Assembly (NCBI RefSeq): GCF_021245725.1
Contig: NZ_JAJGSX010000008.1
Span: 62,001 to 126,000 of the forward strand
Direction of reading: 5' to 3'
DNA from: Pseudonocardia sp. TRM90224
GTDB lineage: Bacteria; Actinomycetota; Actinomycetes; Mycobacteriales; Pseudonocardiaceae
Length of the DNA: 64,000 nucleotides
How positions within the stretch are numbered: position 1 is the first letter of the stretch; every line of letters starts with the position of its first letter. Of the stretch, positions 47,121 through 55,121 are shown one piece after another. Under the pieces are notes generated by a model, which was not told where the DNA came from, did no database searches, and was given only the letters and a program-made list of their open reading frames with translations. A program made the position numbers and the translations under genes.

Positions 47121-47798
47121 ATGACGTCCCCCTCCGCCGCGCCGGCGTGGCGCCGCCCCACCCGCGGTGAGCACCGCTGGCCCGCGGCGCTCGCCGTCGC
47201 CGTGGCGATCGTGCTGCAGATGCTGCTGCCCGACGCGGTGGCGCCAGGGCCCTGGTGGCTCCTGCCGGGAATCGAGCTGTTGCTGCTGGCCACGCTCTTC
47301 GTCGCCAACCCGTTCCGGGTCGGCGCCGAGTCGACCGTCCTGCGGGTACTGGGCATCGGGCTGGCCGCGACGGTCGGGATCGCTGCGGCGTGGTCGGTGG
47401 TGAGCCTCGTGGCCGCGCTCATCGGCGGCCGGTTCGGCGGCGACGCAGCGACGCTGCTCTCGACCGGCGCCTCGATCTGGATCACGAACATCATCGCGTC
47501 GGCGCTGCTCTTCTGGGAGTTCGACCGGGGCGGGCCGGCCGCTCGCGCTCGGGGCGGCGACGGCCATCCCGACTTCCTGTTCGTCCAGATGCAGGTGCCG
47601 GAGGTGGCCGACCCGGAATGGGAGCCGACGTTCGCCGACTACCTCTACTTGTCGTTCACCAACTCGACCGCGTTCAGCCCGACCGACACCATGCCGCTCT
47701 CCCGATGGGCGAAGATGACGATGATGTTCGAGTCGGTGGTCTCGCTCGCGACCGTTGCACTGGTCGTAGCGCGGGCCGTGAACGTGCTGGGGAGTTGA
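47121..47798 (+). CDS. Small polytopic membrane protein
   Basis: 225 residues with four hydrophobic segments (about 20-40, 45-65, 75-105 and 110-135), a hydrophilic stretch DPEWEPTF, and a final loop-helix FADYLYLSFTNSTAFSPTDT, then LSRWAKMTMMFESVVSLATV. The layout resembles DUF1345-type membrane proteins, in which a pore-loop-like stretch precedes the last helix, as in two-pore potassium channels. Function unknown. ATG at 47121 lies 8 nt after TACCGT. The next gene begins 3 bp after its stop, so the two are co-transcribed. Confidence 0.7.
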   Translation: MTSPSAAPAWRRPTRGEHRWPAALAVAVAIVLQMLLPDAVAPGPWWLLPGIELLLLATLFVANPFRVGAESTVLRVLGIGLAATVGIAAAWSVVSLVAALIGGRFGGDAATLLSTGASIWITNIIASALLFWEFDRGGPAARARGGDGHPDFLFVQMQVPEVADPEWEPTFADYLYLSFTNSTAFSPTDTMPLSRWAKMTMMFESVVSLATVALVVARAVNVLGS

Positions 47799-47801
47799 CA
47801 C

Positions 47802-48632
47802 GTGGATCTCGAGTTGGACGACGGCAGGGTGCTGCGCTACCACGACGGCGGTGACGAGAGCGGCGGCGAAGGCGGACTCACTTTGTTCTGGCTGCACCCG
47901 ACCCCGCAGACCGGCGTGCCGCTCCCGCCGCTGCTCGAAGCCTGTGCGGCGCGGGGCATGCGGCTGGTGTCCTACGCCCGGCCCGGGTACGGGGGTTCGA
48001 CTCGCGTGCCTGGCCGTGGCGTCGCGTCGGCGGCCGTCGACGTCCAGCGGATCGCCGACGAGCTTGGCCTCGCCCGGTTCGCGGTGATGGGCGGCTCCGG
48101 CGGCGGCTCGCACGCACTGGCCTGTGCGTCGCTGCTGCCCGACCGCGTGATCGGTGCCGTCGATCTGGCCGGGCCGGCGCCCTACACCGACGACTACGAC
48201 TGGTACGCGGGCATGGTCGACAGCAGTGCGCTGCGCGCGGCTGCGCAAGGCCTCGATGCCCGCGAGCGCCATGCCGAGACCGCGGAGTTCGTCGAGGAGA
48301 GCTTCACCGCGGCGGACCGGGCCGTGCTCGGTCCGGACGGCCGCTGGGCCTCGCTCGGGGCAGACGCGCAGAAGGCCGGCGCGGAAGGCCCGCACGGGCA
48401 GGTCGACGACGACATGGCCTTCGCCACGCCGTGGGGGTTCGACGTCGGGACGATCGAGGTGCCCGTCCTCGTCGTGCACGGCGGGCAGGACCGGATCATC
48501 CCGCCGGCCCACTCCGAGTGGATCGTGCGCACCTGCCGCACCGCCGAGCACTGGGTCCGGCAGAACGACGGCCACATCTCGGTCATGGACGCGGCTCCCG
48601 TCGCGATGGACTGGCTACGAGCGCTCGCGTAG
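47802..48632 (+). CDS. Alpha/beta hydrolase
   Basis: 276 residues. LFWLHPTPQTGVPLPPLLEA, VSYARPGYGGSTR, nucleophile elbow VMGGSGGGSHALACASLLP (Ser in GGSGGG), DLAGPAPYTDDYDW, LVVHGGQDRIIPPAHSEWI and a C-terminal NDGHISVM His. The GGSGGG elbow and YARPGYGGS are typical of a common actinobacterial hydrolase branch of unknown substrate. GTG at 47802 has GGGGAG 6 nt upstream. It overlaps the convergent acyl-CoA ligase gene by 18 bp. Confidence 0.9.
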   Translation: MDLELDDGRVLRYHDGGDESGGEGGLTLFWLHPTPQTGVPLPPLLEACAARGMRLVSYARPGYGGSTRVPGRGVASAAVDVQRIADELGLARFAVMGGSGGGSHALACASLLPDRVIGAVDLAGPAPYTDDYDWYAGMVDSSALRAAAQGLDARERHAETAEFVEESFTAADRAVLGPDGRWASLGADAQKAGAEGPHGQVDDDMAFATPWGFDVGTIEVPVLVVHGGQDRIIPPAHSEWIVRTCRTAEHWVRQNDGHISVMDAAPVAMDWLRALA

Positions 48633-50135
48633 GACCCGTTTCAGCAGCTTGCCGGCCTCGGTGCGCGGCAGCTCGTCGAGCACCTCCCACGAGCGCGGCC
48701 GCTTGTAGCCGGCAAGGTGCTGCGCGACGTGCACCTCGACCGCGGCGATGTCGATCTCCTGGCCGGGCCGCGCCACCAGCACCGCGTGGACGGTCTGCCC
48801 CCACTCCTCCGACGGCAGCCCGTAGACCGCGGCGTCGAGCACGTCGGGGTGGGCGTGCAGCACCGCCTCGACCTCGGCGGGGTAGACGTTCATCCCGCCG
48901 GTGATCACGAGGTCGCCGCCGCGGTCGCGGATGTAGAGGTAGCCCTCCTCGTCGAGGTGCGCGACATCGCCGACAGACTTCCAGCCCTCCTCGTCGGCGA
49001 CAGGCTCGGCCCTGCCGTGGTAGCCGACGAACGTCGATGCCGAGCGGACCTGCAGCGTGCCGGGCTCGCCCGGCGGCAGCGGGGTGCCGTCGGCACCGAC
49101 CACCCGCAGCTCGACGCCGGTCACCGCGCGCCCGCAGGAGCCCGGCTTGCGCAGCTGGTCCTCGGGAGGCAGCACGGCGTCGACGCCCAGCTCGGTGGAT
49201 CCGTACACCTCGAACAGGAACCCGTCGCCGAGCTTCTCGATGATCTCCTGCTTGAGCGCGTACGGCACAGGCGCCGCGTTGGCGACGAGCGAGCGCATCG
49301 ACGAGAGGTCGGCCCGCGCGAGCTCGTCGGCCGGCAGCGCGACGATCCGCTTGAGCGGGGTCGGCGCGGTGAACGTGTTGGTCACCCGGTACGTGCGCAC
49401 CAGCTCGAGCCAGCGGGAAGCGTCGAAGCGACGCATCAGGACGACCGTGCCGCCGAGCACGTGGTTCAGCCCGGCCCACGCGAGCGGGCCCGAGTGGTAG
49501 AGCGGGCCTGTTGTGACGTGCACCTCCTCCCCCATGACCAGCCGCAACGTCGCGACCAGCGCGGCTGTGGTCGCTGGATCTTGTTTGGCGCGCACGGCGC
49601 CCTTCGGCTTCCCCGTCGTGCCCGACGTGTAGATCATCGAGCCGCCGCCGGTGGTGGGCACGCCCACCGGCTCCGGCGAACCTGCCGCGATCATGTCGGC
49701 CATCGACCGTGCCCCGGCGAACGGCTCGCCGGCGAAAACAACCACCTCCTTCACGTCAGGCAGCTCGTCGCGCACCGCCGCGACGCGCTCGGAGTACTCG
49801 GCGTCGACGAGCACCACCGAAGCACCGCTGTCGGCGATCACGTACCGCATCTCGTCGGCGGTGAACCGGTACGCCAGCGGCACCGCGACCAGCCCAGCCT
49901 TGCGCGCGGCGTTCAGGATCGTGATGACCTCGACGCTGTTGGGCCCGCACCAGACGACCCGGTCGCCCGCACGCAGCCCGATGCCACGCAGCGCGTCAGC
50001 GAGGCGGTTGGCCCGCTCCTCCAGTTCGGCGTAGGTCAACACCCGGCCGCTGTCGGGGTCGATCACAGCCGGCTTCTCGGGCATGGCCTGCGCGTAGACG
50101 GTCAGGTGGTCGGGATCCTGCGCGACGGTGGGCAC
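48615..50135 (-). CDS. AMP-dependent acyl-CoA ligase
   Basis: 506-residue ANL enzyme forming an acyl-CoA from a carboxylic acid, ATP and CoA. The ATP signature MIYTSGTTGKPKGAVRAK is near residue 160, GPLYHSGPLAWAGLNHVL near 210, YGSTELGVDAVLP near 300, and GDVAHLDEEGYLYIRDRGGD and MNVYPAEVEAVLHAHPDVL in the C-terminal half; the catalytic C-terminal Lys is in RTEAGKLLKR. Similar to FadD-type bile or steroid acid ligases, so a hydrophobic or branched acid is possible. GTG at 50135 is the most likely start; the site upstream is weak. No tailoring partner is adjacent. Confidence 0.9.
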   Translation of the reverse strand: MPTVAQDPDHLTVYAQAMPEKPAVIDPDSGRVLTYAELEERANRLADALRGIGLRAGDRVVWCGPNSVEVITILNAARKAGLVAVPLAYRFTADEMRYVIADSGASVVLVDAEYSERVAAVRDELPDVKEVVVFAGEPFAGARSMADMIAAGSPEPVGVPTTGGGSMIYTSGTTGKPKGAVRAKQDPATTAALVATLRLVMGEEVHVTTGPLYHSGPLAWAGLNHVLGGTVVLMRRFDASRWLELVRTYRVTNTFTAPTPLKRIVALPADELARADLSSMRSLVANAAPVPYALKQEIIEKLGDGFLFEVYGSTELGVDAVLPPEDQLRKPGSCGRAVTGVELRVVGADGTPLPPGEPGTLQVRSASTFVGYHGRAEPVADEEGWKSVGDVAHLDEEGYLYIRDRGGDLVITGGMNVYPAEVEAVLHAHPDVLDAAVYGLPSEEWGQTVHAVLVARPGQEIDIAAVEVHVAQHLAGYKRPRSWEVLDELPRTEAGKLLKRVLRERS

Positions 50136-50241
50136 GCAGCCACTCTTGCCGATCCGAACGCCGTTCCGGAAGTCCCGGCTCCCAGACATGCCACGACGTT
50201 GCGGTCTCTCCGATGTGGGCGCCGCGTGCCACATTCCTCAC

Positions 50242-50822
50242 ATGAGCACCCTCCCAGTTGGCCACCTTTCGGTACCGCTCACGGCAGCGGCATACGCAGC
50301 GCTCCCGGACGACGGCGTGCACGGATTCGAGCTTCAGGAAGGCGCGCTCGTGATGACCTCGAAGCCTCCGCCCAAGCATCAAGGCTGCATGGGCTAGTTG
50401 CTCATCCGACTCGACGCGTGCTCGTCGGAATACCTCAAGGTGCTCCCCGGCGTCGATGTCGACCTGAGACTTGTGGCGTCAGACCGACCGGGCACTGTCC
50501 GGGCGCCCGACCTCATCGTCGTCAACTGCGCGTCGTACGAGCGCACCTGCACAGATGGCGGGTTGCTGCCCGCCGACGATGTCGTCCTCGCGGTGGAGAT
50601 CCTCTCGCCGAGCTCCCGTCGCACCGACTCGACGATCAAGCACGACGAGTACTCCGACGCCGGTATCCCGCACTACTGGATCGTCGACATCGACGGCCGC
50701 ACCACCCTCACCGCCTGCCACCTGGCCGGCGAGTTCGGCTACGTCGACGCCCCCCCATCACGGGCACCTTCACCACCTCTGATCCCTTCCCCATCACACT
50801 GGATCTCGACAAGCTGGTCTGA
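50242..50822 (+). pseudogene. Uma2 family endonuclease-like gene with a stop and a frameshift
   Basis: The first 51 codons (VGHLSVPLTAAAYAALPDD, GVHGFELQEGALVMTSKPPP) match the N-terminus of Uma2 proteins, a PD-(D/E)XK nuclease-like family. TAG at 50395 then interrupts it, but the same frame continues with VDVDLRLVASDRPGTVRAPDLIVV, ILSPSSRRTDSTIKHDEYSD and AGIPHYWIVDI, the catalytic core. A seven-C run at 50745-50755 shifts the frame; the true C-terminus PFPITLDLDKLV and stop at 50820 are in another frame. Two independent lesions make a dead gene likely. CACATT lies 6 nt before the ATG. Confidence 0.85.
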
Positions 50823-50832
50823 TCAGCGTTGA

Positions 50833-52299
50833 GTGGCACGGGTGGTCAGCGCTGATCCGAAGATCGTTGTCGTCGGGGCCGGGTTCGGCGGGGTAGCCGC
50901 CACCATCGAGCTGCAGAAACACGGGTTCTCGGACATCACCGTCCTCGACGCGGCACCCGAGCTGGGCGGCACGTGGCTGCACAACACCTATCCCGGCGCG
51001 GCCTGCGACGTGCCGAGCCACCTGTATTCATTCTCGTTCGCCCAGCGCCGCGACTGGACCCGACTGTGCTCGCCGCAGGCCGAGATCCTCGACTACCTGC
51101 GCACGGTGGCCCGCGACTACGGCGTGGACCGCAGGGTCGTGCCGAACACCGAGGTGACCGGCTGCACGTGGGACGACTCCACGCAGCGGTGGACCGTCTC
51201 GACCGCTGGCGGGCACACCATCGACGCCAACGCGGTTGTCATCGCGACGGGCCAGCTGAACCGACCCGCCTACCCGCGCATCGAGGGCGCCGACACCTTC
51301 GCGGGCCACACGTTCCACTCCGCACGTTGGGACCACGGCTACGACCTCCGCGGCAAACGCGTGGCCGTGGTCGGCTCCGGGGCGAGCGCGGTGCAGTTCG
51401 TGCCTGAGATCGCGCCGATCGTCGAGCGCCTCACCGTCTTCCAGCGCACCGGCAACTGGTTCCTGCCGCGCGAGAACCGGCCCTACCCGGCGGCGTTCCG
51501 GGAAGCCGTCCGCCGGGTGCCGGGCCTCCAGACGGCACGCCGCAGGTTCATCTACCAGTACGGCGAGCTGCTCACCGCGATGATCCGCAACCCGCGCAGC
51601 CTCGGCCGGCTCGGACACTCCCAGTCGTCGCGGTTCATGCGTTCCCAACTGACCGACCCCGAGCTGAGGGAGAAGGTCTGGCCGGACTACACGTTCGGCT
51701 GCAAACGGGTGCTGTTCAGCTCGGCCTTCCTGCCAGCGCTGCAGCGCGACAACGTCGAGCTGATCACCGACGCGATCAGCCGCATGACGCCCTCCGGCAT
51801 CGTCACCGCCGACGGCCGCGAGCACGACGTCGACTGCGTCGTCTACGCGACCGGCTTCGCGACCACCGGATTCATGTTCCCTATGAAGGTCGTGGGCGCC
51901 GGCGGGCGGTCCCTCGACGACGTGTGGGCCGACGGTCCGCGCGCCCACCTGGGCATCTCGGTGCCCGGATTCCCTTCGCTGTTCGTGATGTACGGGCCGA
52001 ACACCAACACCTCCGGCGGCTCGATCATCGTCTACCTCGAAGCGCAGGCCCGGTACCTGCGACAGGCCTTGCAGGAGGTCCGGCGCCGCGGAGCTACCGC
52101 GATCGACGTCCGACCGGACGTCGAGGCGGCCGGCGACCGGCAGCTGCAGGGCCGGTTCGCCGGCACGGCGTGGATGCAGTGCAACTCCTGGTACCGCGAC
52201 CGCTCGGGGCGGATCGTCACCAACTGGCCCGGCTACATGCGCGAGTACGAGAAAGCGACGCGCACCCTCGACCCGACGCAGTACCGGTTGATCGAGTGA
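50833..52299 (+). CDS. Baeyer-Villiger-type flavin monooxygenase
   Basis: 488-residue class B flavoprotein monooxygenase. FAD motif VVVGAGFGGVAATIELQ, LGGTWLHNTYPGAACDVPSH, the BVMO fingerprint FAGHTFHSARWDHG (F-G-x3-H-x3-W) near 160, second Rossmann VAVVGSGASAVQFVPEIA, and VYATGFATTGFMFP, YGPNTNTSGGSII in the C-terminal half. The fingerprint supports ketone-to-ester oxidation. The GTG at 50833 lies 11 bp after the dead Uma2 gene. The neighbouring secreted carboxylesterase could hydrolyse the esters formed, but the two are convergent and differently regulated. Confidence 0.92.
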   Translation: MARVVSADPKIVVVGAGFGGVAATIELQKHGFSDITVLDAAPELGGTWLHNTYPGAACDVPSHLYSFSFAQRRDWTRLCSPQAEILDYLRTVARDYGVDRRVVPNTEVTGCTWDDSTQRWTVSTAGGHTIDANAVVIATGQLNRPAYPRIEGADTFAGHTFHSARWDHGYDLRGKRVAVVGSGASAVQFVPEIAPIVERLTVFQRTGNWFLPRENRPYPAAFREAVRRVPGLQTARRRFIYQYGELLTAMIRNPRSLGRLGHSQSSRFMRSQLTDPELREKVWPDYTFGCKRVLFSSAFLPALQRDNVELITDAISRMTPSGIVTADGREHDVDCVVYATGFATTGFMFPMKVVGAGGRSLDDVWADGPRAHLGISVPGFPSLFVMYGPNTNTSGGSIIVYLEAQARYLRQALQEVRRRGATAIDVRPDVEAAGDRQLQGRFAGTAWMQCNSWYRDRSGRIVTNWPGYMREYEKATRTLDPTQYRLIE

Positions 52300-52340
52300 G
52301 CAGTGGCGATCGGCACGGTCCGCCAGGCGGGTCGCGTGCC

Positions 52341-53948
52341 TCATCGTGATCCCGCAGTACCGTGGAGCGCACGCCAGAAGGCGAGCCGGTGCTCCGTGGA
52401 GTAGGCGGCGGCACCGATCCCGCCGGCGCCGGGCGCCAGCGACTGCACGTGCCGCGCGGCCCCGTACTCCGGCCAGCCCGGCGGGCCGGGACCGTTCGGA
52501 TCACCGGTGTGCGCGAACCGCGCCCAGTAGCCGACCATTTCGGCGGCCAGGCGACGCTGGTCGTCGGTGAACGCCGCCTCGACCCCGCCGATGTCGAACA
52601 GGTACACGACATCGGAACCGTGGTAGGCGCCGTACGGGAACGCCTTCTCGACCATCCCCTCGTACAGCGGGGCCTCCCGGTCGGCGAACTCGAACCCGTA
52701 CGTCGGCACCCGTGCGGAGAATGCGTCAAGCGCCTGTTCGGTCGTGTAGGCCCAGGTGCGGTCGGTGTGGATCTGCGCGTAGCTCGGACCGTTGTCGCCC
52801 TCGACGGGCGGGTACTCCGCGGCCACCGCAGCGGCATCGGCGCCGAACTCCTCGGCGAGCAGTTCGCGGTACGCGTCGGGGGGCAGCGGCGAAGGCACCT
52901 CCCCGGTGATCGACGACCGGGCCTCGTCGCGGGTGGTGCCGACCATGACGGGCACGTGGTGGAACCGGCCATCGCGCAACGCCATCGCCGGGTCTTCGGG
53001 CAGGACGCTGCTGCCGTAGGACGGGGAGAACCCGTACATCCGCTCCGCCAGCTCGGCAGTGGACTTCCCTCGCAGGCACGGGAGCACCTCCGCCGGCACG
53101 CCGCAGCCGAGCTCTGCCGCGGTCGCGGTGCTCGTGGCCTCGACGGCGGCCGGTGGCTCGTACGGCGTGTAGCCCCGCCCCTCTGCCGGATACGGCGGCC
53201 ATTCGACCAAGCAGGTGCCGCTCTGCATGACGGCCTTGTGGAACAACCCGGCCGCGCTCGGCGAGGTGAGGTGGCCGCAGGTGCTCATGGACCCGGCCGA
53301 CTCCCCCGCCAACGTGACGTTGCCGGGGTCGCCACCGAAGGACCTGATGTTGTCGCGGACCCAGCGCAGCGCGGTCTGCTGGTCGTGCAGCCCGAACGCC
53401 CCGGCGTCGGGCAGGCCCGGCAGCCGGAGGAACCCGAAGATCCCCAGCCGGTAGCTGGGCGTCACCACGACGACGTCGCCCGCCCCGGCGAGCCGCCCGG
53501 CGTGGTACTCGGCCGCGTTGCCCTGGTAGAAGCCGCCGCCGTAGAGCCACACCACCACCGGCGCCGGCTTGTCCGGCCGCGCGGACGACGGCGCGGTGAC
53601 GTTGAGGTAGAGGCAATCCTCCGACTGCGGGCCCGGGATCGGGTCGTGCGGCGACTGGATGCACATCGGAGCAGGCGTGCGCGCATCCCGCGGCTCGCGC
53701 CACGGCTCGACGGGCTGCGGCGCCTGCCATCGCGCCTCCCCGATCGGTGGCGCGGCGAACGGGATCCCCTGGAACGTCCGTAAACCTGCGGCCTCGGTGC
53801 CGCGGACGGGACCCGACCTCGTGGACACGACCGGATCCTCGGCGACGGGTGCCGCCCGGGCCCCGCATCCGACCACGCATCCGGCCAGTGCCAGCACCGC
53901 GACGCCGACCGCCGCCAGCGTCCAACCCCGCACTCCCCGACCCACCAT
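52341..53948 (-). CDS. Secreted type B carboxylesterase lipoprotein
   Basis: 535-residue carboxylesterase/cholinesterase-like serine hydrolase. Signal GWTLAAVGVAVLALAGC ends in a lipobox LAGC, predicting a lipoprotein outside the membrane. Catalytic motifs: oxyanion WLYGGGFYQGN, SEDCLYLNV, nucleophile GESAGSMS in GGDPGNVTLAGESAG, Glu in the SSVLPEDP/TRDEARSS region and His in YGAYHGSDVVYLF. ATG at 53948 has GGAGG 5 nt upstream. It is divergent from a TetR gene with a palindromic operator between them, so it is probably repressed by that regulator. Confidence 0.94.
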   Translation of the reverse strand: MVGRGVRGWTLAAVGVAVLALAGCVVGCGARAAPVAEDPVVSTRSGPVRGTEAAGLRTFQGIPFAAPPIGEARWQAPQPVEPWREPRDARTPAPMCIQSPHDPIPGPQSEDCLYLNVTAPSSARPDKPAPVVVWLYGGGFYQGNAAEYHAGRLAGAGDVVVVTPSYRLGIFGFLRLPGLPDAGAFGLHDQQTALRWVRDNIRSFGGDPGNVTLAGESAGSMSTCGHLTSPSAAGLFHKAVMQSGTCLVEWPPYPAEGRGYTPYEPPAAVEATSTATAAELGCGVPAEVLPCLRGKSTAELAERMYGFSPSYGSSVLPEDPAMALRDGRFHHVPVMVGTTRDEARSSITGEVPSPLPPDAYRELLAEEFGADAAAVAAEYPPVEGDNGPSYAQIHTDRTWAYTTEQALDAFSARVPTYGFEFADREAPLYEGMVEKAFPYGAYHGSDVVYLFDIGGVEAAFTDDQRRLAAEMVGYWARFAHTGDPNGPGPPGWPEYGAARHVQSLAPGAGGIGAAAYSTEHRLAFWRALHGTAGSR

Positions 53949-53988
53949 GACCGCCTCCAACCTTTGGCACGACTGTATTAATACTCAC

Positions 53989-54008
53989 GCTAGCACAGTC
54001 GTGCTAGC
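53989..54008. promoter_or_regulatory. TetR operator between carboxylesterase and its regulator
   Basis: Perfect inverted repeat GCTAGCAC-agtc-GTGCTAGC (8-bp arms, 4-nt spacer). Its right arm overlaps TAGCGT (54005-54010), which is the -10 of the leaderless tetR start at 54017. A wider repeat CACGACTGT (53968 area) / ACAGTCGTG reinforces the dyad. Binding here would block both promoters. Confidence 0.85.
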
Positions 54009-54016
54009 GTCGCCAC

Positions 54017-54610
54017 GTGTTCAAAGTCGTGGATCCGGTCGAACGTCGCGAGCAGATCGCGGAGGGCGTCTGGCGGGTGATCCGCCGGGACGGGCTGGCC
54101 AGCGCGTCCGTGCGCAACGTGGCCGCCGAGGCGGGGCTGTCACAGGGCTCGCTGCGCCACTTCTTCGGCAGCCAGTCCGAGCTGCTGGTGTTCTCGCTAC
54201 GCCTGGCCGGCGAGCGGACCCGGGCCCGGATGCAGGCGGCCGCGGAGACGGCGGGCGGGGGTCGCGACCTCGTCGAGGCGGTCGTCGAGGCGATGGTGCC
54301 GGTCGACCACGACCGGCGGATCGAGACCGAGGTCTGGCTCGCCTTCCTCGGCGCCGCACTGAGCGACCCCGCGTTGCGCGCGCTCAACGACGAGATCTTC
54401 GACGGGATGCGGCAGATGTTCGCCGACGTGCTCGACGAGCTGGTCGAGTCAGGGCACGCCCGCCCCGGCATCGACCTGTCCTACGAGGCGGACCGCCTGT
54501 ACGCGATCGTCGACGGCCTCGCGCTGCACGCCATCGTCCGACCGGAGGTCGTCACACCCGAGCGGCTGCGCTCCACGCTCACCCGGCACCTCGACGAGCT
54601 CTGCCGCTAG
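54017..54610 (+). CDS. TetR family regulator, BetI-like C-terminus
   Basis: 197 residues. Helix-turn-helix at 8-60 (RREQIAEGVWRVIRRDGLAS, VRNVAAEAGLSQGSLRHFF), then the BetI/TetR_C_6-like domain with WLAFLGAALSDPALRALND, GIDLSYEADRLYAIVDGLAL and a final LRSTLTRHLDEL. GTG at 54017, 6 nt after TAGCGT. The palindrome in front of it makes autoregulation plus control of the divergent esterase the natural reading. Confidence 0.93.
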   Translation: MFKVVDPVERREQIAEGVWRVIRRDGLASASVRNVAAEAGLSQGSLRHFFGSQSELLVFSLRLAGERTRARMQAAAETAGGGRDLVEAVVEAMVPVDHDRRIETEVWLAFLGAALSDPALRALNDEIFDGMRQMFADVLDELVESGHARPGIDLSYEADRLYAIVDGLALHAIVRPEVVTPERLRSTLTRHLDELCR

Positions 54611-54627
54611 TTGATCGGCATGCCCCG

Positions 54628-54675
54628 GCGAGATGGGCGGCATCGTCGATCAAGCAGCGATGCGGCCCATCTCGC
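54628..54675. terminator. Hairpin E between convergent tetR and yccF
   Basis: Arms GCGAGATGGGCGGCATCG (54628-54645) and CGATGCGGCCCATCTCGC (54658-54675) pair at 17 of 18 positions with a 12-nt loop. It lies 17 nt after the tetR stop and 5 nt from the yccF stop, so it can serve both genes. Confidence 0.8.
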
Positions 54676-54680
54676 ACCCG

Positions 54681-55055
54681 CTAGCGGATCTCCACGATCT
54701 CCTTGCCCAGCGGCACGAGCGACACCGGCAGCAGCTTGAAGTTGGCGATGCCCAGCGGGATGCCGATGATCGTGATGCACAGCGCCACCCCGGTGACGAG
54801 GTGCCCGAGCGCCAGCCACCAGCCGGCGACCACGATCCAGATCAGGTTGCCGATCGTCGAGGGCGCACCGGCACCCCGCCGGTCGACGAGCTCGCGACCG
54901 AACGGCCACAGCGCGAAGCTCGCCATCCGGAACGAGGCCAGCCCGAACGGGATCGTGATGATCAGCACGCAGCAGATCACGCCGGCGATCGCGTAGCCGA
55001 CCGCCATCCAGAACCCGCACAGCACGAGCCAGATCAGGTTCAGCAGCGTCTTCAT
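54681..55055 (-). CDS. yccF: YccF domain membrane protein
   Basis: 124 residues with two copies of the YccF repeat: NLIWLVLCGFWMAVGY, then ITIPFGLASFRMASFALWPFG, and again NLIWIVVAGWWLALGH followed by IIGIPLGIANFKLLPVSLVP. About four membrane segments. The family is widespread and of unknown function. ATG at 55055 has GGAG 4 nt upstream (GGAGTC), with CAGACT before it. Isolated, terminated by hairpin E. Confidence 0.93.
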   Translation of the reverse strand: MKTLLNLIWLVLCGFWMAVGYAIAGVICCVLIITIPFGLASFRMASFALWPFGRELVDRRGAGAPSTIGNLIWIVVAGWWLALGHLVTGVALCITIIGIPLGIANFKLLPVSLVPLGKEIVEIR

Positions 55056-55121
55056 GACTCCAGTCTGGCCCCGCCGGGAGCGCGTCCACCTCAGGGAAGT
55101 CCCGGATACCAGCGCCAGCGG

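Noticed and set aside
53600..54016. Plus-strand frame overlapping the esterase start
   Set aside because: It is an antisense frame reading through the esterase signal sequence into the promoter; no start or motif support.
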